Positions 1 through 8,452 of a DNA stretch of 64,000 nt are shown here, piece by piece (within the stretch, counting starts at the first letter, position 1; the number at the start of each line of letters is the position of its first letter). The stretch is from UBA1081 sp964613045. Lineage in GTDB: Bacteria; Bacillota; Clostridia; Oscillospirales; Acutalibacteraceae. The notes beneath the pieces were generated by a model. That model saw nothing but the letters and a program-made list of their open reading frames with translations, was not told the DNA's origin and did no database searches. Both the position numbers and the translations under genes were made by a program. The stretch is from positions 34,258 to 98,257 of the forward strand of contig CAZTFS010000001.1 of assembly GCA_964613045.1 (NCBI GenBank), given 5' to 3'.

Positions 1-2
1 GA

Positions 3-770
3 TCCGATATGATAGTCGCTCTCGGCGGCGGTATCCCCGGTGATATGGGCGGCTTTGCGGCGGCTACATTCCTCAGAGGAATCAAATTCGTTCAGATGCC
101 GACAACTCTCCTTTCTTCCGTGGATTCTTCCGTCGGCGGAAAAACAGCAGTTAATCTTCCTCAGGGCAAAAACCTTGTAGGCTCATTCTATCAGCCCGAT
201 ATGGTCATCTGCGACTATTCAGCCCTTGATACACTCCCCGATGAGATATTTGCTGACGGCTGTGCAGAAGTCATCAAGTACGGCGTAATTCTTGACGAAG
301 AATTTTTTGAGTTCCTTAAAAACAACGATATAAAAGATAACATTGAGTACGTTATTACCAGATGTGTTGAATTAAAGCGTGATATTGTCGGTCTTGACGA
401 AAAGGACACAGGTATAAGGGGCATTCTCAATTTCGGTCACACCATCGGTCATGCTATAGAAATAAACAGCAATTTTGAAATTTCCCACGGAAGTGCAGTT
501 GCAATAGGCATGATTATTGCATCAAAAGGTGCATACAAGACAGGTATGAGCAGTGTTGACCTTACGGAAACCATAAAAGAAGTACTCCTTAAGAATCATC
601 TGCCTGTTTCATGCGGATATACTCCACGTGCTCTTTTCGATGTTGCATGCTCGGACAAAAAGAGGACAGGCGGTACGATAACTCTGATAGTCCCCGAGAA
701 AATGGGCAAATGCGTGGGAAAGAAGATCCCCGTCAGCGAAACTCTTGACTTCATAAAGGCAGGACTTTAA
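3..770 (+). CDS. aroB: 3-dehydroquinate synthase, 5' partial
   Basis: Second enzyme of the shikimate pathway: an NAD- and metal-dependent cytoplasmic enzyme converting DAHP to 3-dehydroquinate. The window cuts off roughly the first 90 residues; the frame is open from base 3, so the ATG at 9 is internal. Visible family motifs are the glycine-rich ALGGG..GDM.GF segment, the LLSSVDSSVGGKT nucleotide and phosphate-binding segment, E-VIKYG, and the metal-ligand region LNFGHTIGHAIE with a later HG. The GDMGGF segment reads GDLAGF in many homologues. It is the first visible gene of a tightly packed aro operon: its stop lies one base before aroA. Identification is firm; only the N-terminus is missing. 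Confidence 0.96.
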   Translation, partial: SDMIVALGGGIPGDMGGFAAATFLRGIKFVQMPTTLLSSVDSSVGGKTAVNLPQGKNLVGSFYQPDMVICDYSALDTLPDEIFADGCAEVIKYGVILDEEFFEFLKNNDIKDNIEYVITRCVELKRDIVGLDEKDTGIRGILNFGHTIGHAIEINSNFEISHGSAVAIGMIIASKGAYKTGMSSVDLTETIKEVLLKNHLPVSCGYTPRALFDVACSDKKRTGGTITLIVPEKMGKCVGKKIPVSETLDFIKAGL

Positions 771-771
771 T

Positions 772-2031
772 ATGATAGTCAGACTTGATTTAAGAAACAT
801 GAAAGGCTCTGTTGATGCGATCGCTTCAAAATCCGATGCTCACAGAACTCTTATAGCGGCAGCTCTGTCAGATAAAAAAACAGCGTTGCTGCTCAATTCC
901 ACTTCAAACGACATTAAGGCTACTGCCGAATGTTTATCGGCGGCAGGGGCTGTTATTGAAGAAGACGGAACGAACCTTACGGTAACTCCCGTCAGAAAAA
1001 CCGAAAATGCGTTGTTCGACTGCGGAGAAAGCGGATCGACAATAAGATTTATGATACCCGTTGCGGCAGCTCTGGGTATCAATTCCGTATTTACAGGCTC
1101 GGGCAGACTCCCCCAAAGACCTCAGACTCCTTTGCTCAAATCCCTTTCGGAACACGGTGTCAAGGTTTCACCCGATGGGGAATTTCCCATAAAAATCAGC
1201 GGTCAGCTTGAAAGCGGAGTGTTTACTCTTCCCGGAAATGTCAGTTCTCAGTTTGTAACAGGTCTGCTGTTTGCACTACCGCTTTTAAAAGGTGACAGCG
1301 AGATAAAACTTATCCCACCCGTAGAATCGAAGCCGTATATAAATATGACCGTTGCAACACTTAAAAAGTTCGGTGTCGAGGTCATCGAAAACGGTGATTC
1401 CTACTTTGTAAAAGGTAATCAGAAATATATTTCTCCGGGCGAAATAAAAATTGACGGCGACTGGTCAAACGGTGCATTCTTTGCCGCATTCGGTGCAGTT
1501 TCGGATATTACGGCAAACGGACTTTTCTCTGATTCCGTTCAGGGGGACAAAGCAATTGCCGATATCGTAAAACAGATGGGTGCAGACGTCGAAATGACAG
1601 AAAATTCACTTCATGTCAGCAAAAATCAACTTCACGGAATCAATGTTGACGTCAAAAATATCCCCGATCTTGTGCCTGTTATCGCTACACTTGCTGTTTT
1701 CGCTGAGGGGACAACAAATATTTACAACGCAGAAAGACTGAGAATCAAAGAAAGTGACCGTCTTGCAACTGTTACGGAAATAATCAAGCTTGCAGGCGGA
1801 GATATAACCGAGCTTTCCGGCGGTCTTATAATAAACGGCGGAAAAAAGCTCAAAGACAGCTTTACGATAAATGCATACAACGATCACAGGCTCGTTATGG
1901 CGGCGGCAATGCTTGCTTCCCATTCCGTCGTAACGGTCAAAAATGCTCAGACTGTCAGCAAATCCTATCCCCTATTCTTTGAAGATCTAACTAAGCTCGG
2001 AGGTATATGCGATGTCATCAATGACAGGTAA
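772..2031 (+). CDS. aroA: 3-phosphoshikimate 1-carboxyvinyltransferase (EPSP synthase)
   Basis: Transfers enolpyruvate from PEP to shikimate-3-phosphate in the cytoplasm. At 419 residues it has normal family length. Motifs in order: SKSDAHR near residue 20 (shikimate-3-phosphate binding), CGESGSTIRF near residue 84 (PEP-binding segment), GSGRLPQRP, SSQFVTGLL, KESDRL near 326 and YNDHRLVMA near 365. Together these cover both lobes of the inside-out alpha/beta barrel. The start lies one base after the aroB stop, and the 3' end overlaps aroC by 20 bases, so translation is probably coupled. The family assignment is secure. Glyphosate sensitivity class cannot be judged safely from the sequence. 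Confidence 0.97.
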   Translation: MIVRLDLRNMKGSVDAIASKSDAHRTLIAAALSDKKTALLLNSTSNDIKATAECLSAAGAVIEEDGTNLTVTPVRKTENALFDCGESGSTIRFMIPVAAALGINSVFTGSGRLPQRPQTPLLKSLSEHGVKVSPDGEFPIKISGQLESGVFTLPGNVSSQFVTGLLFALPLLKGDSEIKLIPPVESKPYINMTVATLKKFGVEVIENGDSYFVKGNQKYISPGEIKIDGDWSNGAFFAAFGAVSDITANGLFSDSVQGDKAIADIVKQMGADVEMTENSLHVSKNQLHGINVDVKNIPDLVPVIATLAVFAEGTTNIYNAERLRIKESDRLATVTEIIKLAGGDITELSGGLIINGGKKLKDSFTINAYNDHRLVMAAAMLASHSVVTVKNAQTVSKSYPLFFEDLTKLGGICDVINDR

Positions 2032-3085
2032 AAATATAAAAATTTCCGTCTTCGGTCAATCTCATTCCGAAGGAATCGGCGTTGTTATAGACGGACTTCC
2101 GACGGGTGTTAAGCTCGACACGGAAAAAATATATAAATTTATGGCAAGACGAGCCCCCGGCAACAACGCAATGTCAACGGCAAGAAAAGAGGCTGACATG
2201 CCCGAAATCATGTCAGGACTTGCTGACGGCATAACCTGCGGTGCACCTTTATGTGCCGTTATCCGCAACACCAATACCCGTTCGGGCGATTATTCCAATC
2301 TCAGAGATTGCCCCAGACCTTCACATGCTGATTTTGCGGCAAGTGTGAGATACAACGGTTTTAACGATGTTGCAGGCGGCGGTCATTTTTCGGGCAGACT
2401 TACTGCTCCCCTATGCTTTGCAGGTGCAGTATGTATGCAGATACTTGATGAAATGGGTATTCAGATCAAGGCTCATATTTATTCCGTTGCCGATGTAAAG
2501 GACGAGCCTTTTGACATGATAAATATAACCGACTGTGATATTTCATCAAAGGATTTCCCCGTTATTGACGACATTGCAGGCGAAAAAATGATCAAAAAGA
2601 TCCTTTCTGCAAAAACGGAGGCAGACTCTGTCGGCGGAATCATCGAATGTGCAATAACAGGTGTTGATGCAGGTCACGGCGACCCGATGTTTGACGGTGT
2701 TGAAAATGTCATTGCAAAGAACATTTTTGCCGTTCCCGCAGTAAAGGGAATCGAATTCGGCAACGGCTTTGACTGTACACACCTTTTGGGCAGTCAGAAC
2801 AATGACCCCTACCGTATCGTTGACGGAAAAGTCGTCACGCAGACAAACAATGCAGGCGGTATTACAGGCGGTATCACAACAGGTATGCCCATTGTTTTCA
2901 GAACGGCAATGAAGCCTACGCCTTCAATCGGTAAAGAACAGAAAAGTGTCAGTCTTTCAAAAAATGAAAACGCAGACCTTGTTATCAGGGGAAGACACGA
3001 TCCCTGTATCGTTCAGCGTGCAGTTCCCGTTATCGAGGCTGTAGCGGCAATAAGCATACTTGATATAATCAAGGAGACAAAATAA
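2012..3085 (+). CDS. aroC: Chorismate synthase
   Basis: Last common step of the shikimate pathway: anti-1,4-elimination of phosphate from EPSP to give chorismate, needing reduced FMN. The 357-residue protein carries the family signatures GQSHSEGIG near residue 14, RRAPGNN.MST, RPSHADF, GGGHFSGRLTAPL, the FMN/substrate segment NNAGGITGGITTG near 288 and GRHDP near 327. The start at 2012 is supported by GGAGG about eight bases upstream, inside the end of aroA; an ATG three codons further is a weaker alternative. The stop and the pheA start share a base (TAATG). No flavin reductase domain is fused, so the enzyme depends on another source of reduced FMN. Confidence 0.97.
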   Translation: MSSMTGKNIKISVFGQSHSEGIGVVIDGLPTGVKLDTEKIYKFMARRAPGNNAMSTARKEADMPEIMSGLADGITCGAPLCAVIRNTNTRSGDYSNLRDCPRPSHADFAASVRYNGFNDVAGGGHFSGRLTAPLCFAGAVCMQILDEMGIQIKAHIYSVADVKDEPFDMINITDCDISSKDFPVIDDIAGEKMIKKILSAKTEADSVGGIIECAITGVDAGHGDPMFDGVENVIAKNIFAVPAVKGIEFGNGFDCTHLLGSQNNDPYRIVDGKVVTQTNNAGGITGGITTGMPIVFRTAMKPTPSIGKEQKSVSLSKNENADLVIRGRHDPCIVQRAVPVIEAVAAISILDIIKETK

Positions 3086-4224
3086 TGGATATAAAAGAAT
3101 TAAGACAGCAGATAAATGAGATAGATACTCAGCTTACAGCTCTATATAACAAGCGTATGGGCGTATCTCTCGAAGTTGCTAAATATAAAATTGATAACAA
3201 CATGCCTGTTCTTGACAAAGCAAGAGAAAGAGAGCTTCTCGAGCGTGTTGCAAACATGTCCGACCCTGAGATAGCAAACTACACAAGAATGTTATATTCG
3301 GATATTCTCACTCTTTCAAGATCATATCAGCATAAAATCATAAACGGTCAGTCACCTCTTACACAGAAAATGCAGCGTGTTATAGAAGAAACACCCCGTC
3401 TTTTTCCCGAAAATGCAACAGTTGCGTGCCAGGGTGTTGAAGGTGCATACTCCCAGCACGCTTGTGACCGTATTTTCAAATATCCTGTTATAAGCTATTT
3501 TGAAAAATGGGACGGTGTTTTCGATGCTGTTTCCGAAGGCAAGTGCAATTACGGTATACTTCCCATTGAGAACAGCACGGCAGGCTCGGTCAACAAAGTT
3601 TATGATCTTCTTAAAGAATATAACTGTTACATAGTAAGGAGTATACGTCTTAAGATCGACCATTCTCTTCTTGCAAAGAAAGGTACTGACCTGTCAAAGG
3701 TAAAAGAGATATTTTCACATGAACAGGCTCTCAACCAGTGCAGTGATTTCTTATCCACATTAGGAGTCAAGATAACTGTTGTAAAGAATACGGCTGAAGC
3801 GGCAAAATTCGTTTCAGAAAGTGACAGAGACGATGTGGCGGCAATTGCATCGGCGGATTGCTGTGAGCTTTACGGTCTGCAGGAGCTTCAGTACGCTGTT
3901 CAGAATGTTAAAAACAACTATACAAGATTTATATGTATCGCTAAGGACATGCAGATATTCCCCGGTGCAGACAGATCAAGCATTATGATGACAACTCACC
4001 ATACTCCCGGTGCTTTATACTCTGTTCTTGCGAAATTCAATGCTCACGGCATCAACCTTATCAAGCTTGAGAGCCGCCCCATACCCGAAAAGAACTTTGA
4101 ATTCATGTTCTATTTCGATATTGAAGCTTCTGTCTACTCCCCCGATCTGCTCAGCCTCTTCGATGAACTGAATGCAGAAAACTGCAGCTTTACTTATTTC
4201 GGCAGTTACTCGGAAGTTATCTGA
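3085..4224 (+). CDS. pheA: Bifunctional chorismate mutase / prephenate dehydratase
   Basis: Converts chorismate to prephenate and then to phenylpyruvate, committing carbon to phenylalanine. Three domains are visible in 379 residues. An all-helical AroQ-type chorismate mutase (about 1-85) begins with ELR..IN.ID.QL. The prephenate dehydratase domain (about 108-285) has GVEGAYSQ, LPIENSTAGSV and the NYTRF catalytic motif. A C-terminal ACT domain (about 295-370) has GALYSVL and the ESRP phenylalanine-binding motif. Feedback inhibition by phenylalanine is therefore expected. It overlaps aroC by one base and lies directly upstream of the aroE/aroK fusion. No tyrA is visible in the window. Confidence 0.96.
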   Translation: MDIKELRQQINEIDTQLTALYNKRMGVSLEVAKYKIDNNMPVLDKARERELLERVANMSDPEIANYTRMLYSDILTLSRSYQHKIINGQSPLTQKMQRVIEETPRLFPENATVACQGVEGAYSQHACDRIFKYPVISYFEKWDGVFDAVSEGKCNYGILPIENSTAGSVNKVYDLLKEYNCYIVRSIRLKIDHSLLAKKGTDLSKVKEIFSHEQALNQCSDFLSTLGVKITVVKNTAEAAKFVSESDRDDVAAIASADCCELYGLQELQYAVQNVKNNYTRFICIAKDMQIFPGADRSSIMMTTHHTPGALYSVLAKFNAHGINLIKLESRPIPEKNFEFMFYFDIEASVYSPDLLSLFDELNAENCSFTYFGSYSEVI

Positions 4225-4240
4225 TGAAAGGATGATACCA

Positions 4241-5473
4241 ATGCATTTTGACGGAAATTACGGTCTTATCGGCAGAAAACTGGGACACAGCTACTCCCCC
4301 CAGATACATGCTCTTTTAGGTGATTATAAATACGATCTTTTTGAAATGGAAGAGGAGGACGTGGAGGTTTTCCTTAAAAAGAGAGAATTTGATGCAATAA
4401 ATGTCACGATCCCTTACAAGAAGACTGTTATGCCGTTTCTCGATAAGATCGACGATGCGGCACTTAAGATCGGCAGTGTAAATACAGTCGTCAAGGAAAA
4501 GGACGGCACGCTTACAGGCTATAATACCGACTATTACGGCTTTACATACATGCTGAAAAAAGGCGGTATTGACGTAAACGGCAAAAAAGTTCTTGTTTTA
4601 GGCGACGGCGGTGCATCGGTTACAGTTCAGAGCGTTATAAGAGATCTGGGAGCAAAGGAAATAGTTGTCGCATCACTCTTTAACGAGCCTCATTACGATC
4701 AGCTTGACCCCCATTTTGATTCGGAAGTCATTATAAACGCAACACCTGTCGGTATGTATCCGAAAAATCTTGAAACTCTTGTTGAGCTTGATAATTTCAA
4801 GAATCTTCAGGGCGTGGCAGACGTAATTTACAACCCCGAAAGAACTCAGCTCATGCTTGATGCTCAGAAAAAAGGTGTCAACTGCATAAGCGGTCTTTAT
4901 ATGCTCTCCGCACAGGCAAAAAAAGCCGCAGAGCATTTCTTCGGCACTCAGTTTGAGGAAAGTGTTATTGACATGATAGTCAAAAAGCTGTCCTTCGATC
5001 TGACAAATATAATTCTTGTCGGTATGCCCGGTTGCGGAAAGACCAGCATCGGTAAAGTGTTAGCTGAATACTACGGCAGAAAATTCACGGATATGGATGC
5101 ACTTATCGTTGAAAAAGCAGGCAAAACGATTCCCGAAATTTTCGAAGAACAGGGTGAACCGGGCTTCAGAAAGATCGAAGCTGACGTTGCAAGAGAGGTT
5201 GGCAAGGAAAAAGAACTGATAATTGCAACAGGCGGCGGAGTTATCGTAACACCCGAAAATCACGATGCTTTAAGACAGAACGGCACAGTTGTATTTATCA
5301 ACCGCAATATTGATGTGCTTCCGAAAGACGGCAGACCGCTTTCACAGAGGAATGACCTTCATCAGATGTTTGAAAAGCGTCTCCCCCTTTACAGAAGTAT
5401 CTGTCACAAGGAAATTGACGGCAACGGAACAGTGGAAGAAGTTGCAGACAGAATAAAGGAGCTGTTTATATGA
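4241..5473 (+). CDS. Shikimate dehydrogenase - shikimate kinase fusion
   Basis: One 410-residue polypeptide carries two consecutive-pathway enzymes. Residues 1-250 are an NADPH-dependent shikimate dehydrogenase (AroE): substrate-binding GHSYSP (15-20), catalytic lysine in NVTIPYK (K60), Asp in GYNTD (D97), and the nucleotide loop LGDGGAS where GAGGA is more usual. Residues 255-410 are a shikimate kinase (AroK): Walker A GMPGCGKTS (261-269), the D-x-D pair at 284/286, the shikimate-binding arginine in GFR (R310), and a GGG segment. The start at 4241 is chosen because GAAAGGA lies upstream and AroE homology begins there; longer in-frame starts overlap pheA. The stop overlaps aroQ by ATGA. AroE-AroK fusions are unusual compared with separate genes. 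Confidence 0.95.
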   Translation: MHFDGNYGLIGRKLGHSYSPQIHALLGDYKYDLFEMEEEDVEVFLKKREFDAINVTIPYKKTVMPFLDKIDDAALKIGSVNTVVKEKDGTLTGYNTDYYGFTYMLKKGGIDVNGKKVLVLGDGGASVTVQSVIRDLGAKEIVVASLFNEPHYDQLDPHFDSEVIINATPVGMYPKNLETLVELDNFKNLQGVADVIYNPERTQLMLDAQKKGVNCISGLYMLSAQAKKAAEHFFGTQFEESVIDMIVKKLSFDLTNIILVGMPGCGKTSIGKVLAEYYGRKFTDMDALIVEKAGKTIPEIFEEQGEPGFRKIEADVAREVGKEKELIIATGGGVIVTPENHDALRQNGTVVFINRNIDVLPKDGRPLSQRNDLHQMFEKRLPLYRSICHKEIDGNGTVEEVADRIKELFI

Positions 5474-5895
5474 AATTTTTAGTCATCAACGGTCCTAATC
5501 TTAATATGCTGGGCATCAGAGAGCCTGATATTTACGGCAACACAACTTATGCAGGGCTTCTTTTAAAAATCGGAAACTGGGCTGAGGAAAATAATATTGA
5601 AGTTGAATGCTTCCAGTCAAACCATGAGGGCGATATTGTTGATAAGATTCAGTCAGCGTTCGGAAATGCTGACGGCATCGTTATTAACCCTGCAGCATAC
5701 ACCCACACAAGCATTGCAATCCTTGATGCACTCAAAACGGTAAAAATACCTGCTGTTGAAGTTCATATTTCCGATATAAATGAACGTGAGGCTTTCAGAC
5801 ATGTATCTTATGCCGGTATGGCTTGCTTTGAGCATGTTATCGGCAAGGGGCTTGAGGGGTATATAATCGCTCTTGACATACTTAAAAATATGTGA
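5470..5895 (+). CDS. aroQ: 3-dehydroquinate dehydratase, type II
   Basis: Dehydrates 3-dehydroquinate to 3-dehydroshikimate (third pathway step) as a dodecameric cytoplasmic enzyme. The 141-residue length is typical of type II enzymes. Catalytic residues are visible: Tyr22 in the flexible lid after NGPNLNMLG.RE, Asn73 in INPAAYTHTS, His99 in VEVHISD and Arg110 in the EAFRH segment. It overlaps the upstream fusion gene by four bases and is the last gene of the operon, followed within ten bases by a strong terminator. With aroB, A, C and E/K in the same operon, only the DAHP synthase step is not seen here. Confidence 0.97.
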   Translation: MKFLVINGPNLNMLGIREPDIYGNTTYAGLLLKIGNWAEENNIEVECFQSNHEGDIVDKIQSAFGNADGIVINPAAYTHTSIAILDALKTVKIPAVEVHISDINEREAFRHVSYAGMACFEHVIGKGLEGYIIALDILKNM

Positions 5896-5901
5896 TAACT
5901 G

Positions 5902-5936
5902 CCGATACAGGGTAATTTCTGTATCGGTTTTTCTTT
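5902..5936 (+). terminator. Rho-independent terminator of the aro operon
   Basis: A perfect 9-bp stem (CCGATACAG / CTGTATCGG) with an 8-base loop is followed directly by a T-rich run, seven bases after the aroQ stop codon. Confidence 0.9.
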
Positions 5937-5976
5937 GAATAATACAGCACTTTAAATAAAAATTCAAACTTGATTG

Positions 5977-6005
5977 TTGACAAATCAGTGAATATGTGCA
6001 ATAAT
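5977..6005 (+). promoter_or_regulatory. Sigma-A promoter of the dockerin gene
   Basis: The -35 box TTGACA (perfect) and -10 box AATAAT (5 of 6) are separated by 17 bases, about 25 bases upstream of the dockerin-protein start. An AAGGAAG ribosome binding site follows at about 6013. Confidence 0.75.
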
Positions 6006-6029
6006 TAGTCTGTAAGGAAGTGTTCTTTT

Positions 6030-8219
6030 ATGTACAAAAAAATTATTGCAGTCATTATTTCTGTTACCCTGCTGGCAACTTCTCTGATTTTCCCCGGTTC
6101 AGCTGAGACGACCGCAGATGATCTTGTGCACTCAACAAACATCAAAAACTATGCAAACACTTATTGGGCAACTCCCGTGTCATCCCATCTGAGCATTGAA
6201 GACGGATATCTGACCCGAGAAGAATTTGTTGATAATACTGTCTACATTGAAACCTTTGACAAAAACTACAACCTTATTAATCTCTTTTCAATTGACGGCG
6301 AATTGGAAAGAGTAAGCGGTATTTATACAGGCGATGAATACAATTTTATCGTATGTGCAGCCGACAATAAAAGCTGTAGCGAAAATGCCGAGGTTATAAG
6401 AATAATCAAATATACTAAGGACTGGAAAAGACTTGCTTCAGCAAGTGTTTACGGTTCAAACACAACCATATTCACAAACGGAGGCTCGCTGAGATTTGAA
6501 CAATACGGCGATTATCTCTATATTCATTCCTGCCACGAAATGTATAACGGCCATCAGGCAAATATGACGATAACTCTTCATATTGACACTATGACCATTA
6601 CCGATAACAAAAGTGCAGTTTCCAATAACGGTACGGGTTATGTAAGCCATTCCTTCAACCAGTTCATTGCGGCTGATCCGGATACAGACAGTATTATCAC
6701 TGTCGATCACGGCGATGCCCATCCCCGCACAATTGTTATGTTCAGATACAAAAATCAGTTAGGTAATTCCAAGCTTCAAGCCCCCGAAATGCTTAATATT
6801 TTCAGCATTGCAGGTGAATCAGGCGACAACTATACAGGCGTAACACTCGGCGATATGATCATTACAGACAACAATTATATTATTGTTTTCGACAGTATTG
6901 AACAGGAAAAAACATCAACAGAAAGAAAGCCATATATTGCGATCGTTCCCAAGAATTCATTCGTCAAAGCATCCGTAAAGATAATAGAAATCGACTCTGC
7001 AAGCAACTCCTGCGGTGCTCCCTACATAACCGGGATCGGAAACGGCAAATACAATGTTATGTGGGAAAGCGAAAACGGTGTGTCTTACATTACAATAGAT
7101 GAAAACGGTAATAAATTGCACGATGCAGCAGATTTTAATGCTCAGCTTTCAGACTGCGAGCCTGTTCTTGTCGGTTCTGATATCATATGGTATGTAACAG
7201 ATGATTCAGCTCCCGTATTTTACAGCATAAATACAATTACAAACGAATGTAAAATTGAAAAGTGTTACCATTCATATAAAAAGACCGTTTTGGTGGAAAT
7301 GATCTGCGAATCAGACGGCATGTACAGATACGACTGTGCATTCTGCGGTGATTCATATAAACAGACTGTTAAAACCAACGGACACGCTGACAGTAATAAT
7401 GACGGAAAATGCGATACATGTCATTGCGATATTCCCACTGATTCTGATCTTGAATTCAGTTGGGAGAAAAGCTCTTACACCGTAAATGACAACAAAGCTA
7501 CACTCTATATAAACAACACACACGGTCTGTATCTTACAAACATCACCTGCAAGCATTCCTTTGGTGCTTCATACGCAATTACAAGCACACAGATAAGAAT
7601 TGATTTTGACTTTCTGCATATTGCGGGTACTCATCACTACTATATAACATTATCTGACGGTCAGGTCATTCATGCACCGCTGACGATTCTTGCAGAAGGT
7701 GAAGAGGCTACAACCGCAACTGAGAAAGAAACAACAACCGAAACAACAACAGCAACTACCACAGAAACTACTACTGAGAGTACCACCGAAATTACGACTG
7801 AGACCACTACAGAAACTACAACAACAGAGGTTTCAAGCGATGAAACAGAATCAAAATCAGAAGATTCAAGTACTCAAGCTCCTGTAACAACTACAAAAGT
7901 GACCGTTCTGACAACAAAAATCGATATCACGCTTGAAATCGAAACCACAACAGCCCCACCACCAGAAAACAATACAGAACCCACGGCTGAATCCACAACA
8001 AAACCTGATGCTGACGAACCCGAATATCTCAAAGGCGATATGAATCTGGACGGAAAAATCACGGCGGCTGATGCAAGAACAATTCTCCGAATAGCCGCAA
8101 CTTTGCAAACTGCCACCGAACAGCAACAAAAAAATGCTGATCTTGACTATAACGGAAGAATTACCGCTTCAGACGCAAGAAAGGCTTTGAGAATAGCCGC
8201 AGGACTTGATAAGATCTAA
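6030..8219 (+). CDS. Secreted dockerin type I protein with Thr-rich linker
   Basis: A 729-residue exported protein of unknown activity. Residues 1-26 form a signal peptide (KK start, hydrophobic core, GSA-E cleavage region). Residues 30-415 form an unrecognised, mostly beta-type extracellular region. Around 420-475 lies a cysteine-rich segment with C..C pairs and a GHADSNNDGKCDTC motif of the kind seen in many secreted clostridial proteins, probably binding a metal. Residues 570-665 are a Thr/Glu-rich linker. Residues 668-728 hold two dockerin repeats (GDMNLDGKITAADA and ADLDYNGRITASDA) with calcium-loop aspartates and asparagines. Dockerins usually bind cohesins on scaffoldins, so it may be docked on a cellulosome-like complex or the cell surface. 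No glycosidase domain is recognised. It has its own sigma-A promoter. Confidence 0.88.
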   Translation: MYKKIIAVIISVTLLATSLIFPGSAETTADDLVHSTNIKNYANTYWATPVSSHLSIEDGYLTREEFVDNTVYIETFDKNYNLINLFSIDGELERVSGIYTGDEYNFIVCAADNKSCSENAEVIRIIKYTKDWKRLASASVYGSNTTIFTNGGSLRFEQYGDYLYIHSCHEMYNGHQANMTITLHIDTMTITDNKSAVSNNGTGYVSHSFNQFIAADPDTDSIITVDHGDAHPRTIVMFRYKNQLGNSKLQAPEMLNIFSIAGESGDNYTGVTLGDMIITDNNYIIVFDSIEQEKTSTERKPYIAIVPKNSFVKASVKIIEIDSASNSCGAPYITGIGNGKYNVMWESENGVSYITIDENGNKLHDAADFNAQLSDCEPVLVGSDIIWYVTDDSAPVFYSINTITNECKIEKCYHSYKKTVLVEMICESDGMYRYDCAFCGDSYKQTVKTNGHADSNNDGKCDTCHCDIPTDSDLEFSWEKSSYTVNDNKATLYINNTHGLYLTNITCKHSFGASYAITSTQIRIDFDFLHIAGTHHYYITLSDGQVIHAPLTILAEGEEATTATEKETTTETTTATTTETTTESTTEITTETTTETTTTEVSSDETESKSEDSSTQAPVTTTKVTVLTTKIDITLEIETTTAPPPENNTEPTAESTTKPDADEPEYLKGDMNLDGKITAADARTILRIAATLQTATEQQQKNADLDYNGRITASDARKALRIAAGLDKI

Positions 8220-8253
8220 AAAAAACAGATGAAATAACAGCACGCTCCGCTGA

Positions 8254-8435
8254 CGCCGACTACCCGTAAGGCAATATTTGTTCTTACGAAACTGCGAAGC
8301 ACTTTAAAATACAAATTTCAGATACAAGAAAAGGCGAAAATTCCCGATAATGCTGATGCATATCGGGAATTTTTAACGCATTATTATGCAAAAAGTTCAT
8401 ATTTTAAAGAAATACTTCCTTACGGGTAGCCGGCG
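8254..8435. repeat. Palindromic interspersed element, GACTACCCGTAAGG family, copy 1
   Basis: About 180 bp bounded by inverted ends: CGCCGACTACCCGTAAGG on the left and the complement of CGCCGGCTACCCGTAAGG on the right, each followed inward by related AATATTTnnTT and TTTAAAAT segments. A 13-bp perfect hairpin lies at the centre (see 8337-8374). The right half matches the last 68 bases of the window in inverted orientation, which shows that it is dispersed. No ORF is present, so it resembles a MITE or a structured non-autonomous repeat. Confidence 0.75.
8337..8374. terminator. Bidirectional hairpin terminator inside the repeat element
   Basis: A perfect 13-bp stem (AAAATTCCCGATA / TATCGGGAATTTT) with an 11-base loop has A and T runs at its two feet. 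It sits between the converging dockerin gene and the isomerase-like gene and could end both transcripts. Confidence 0.7.
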
Positions 8436-8452
8436 AATGCGAAGTGTTCTTT

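Noticed and set aside
7690..8129. ORFs in other frames over the Thr-rich linker of the dockerin gene
   Set aside because: Shadow frames created by the ACA/ACT-rich repeat; no start site and no homology.
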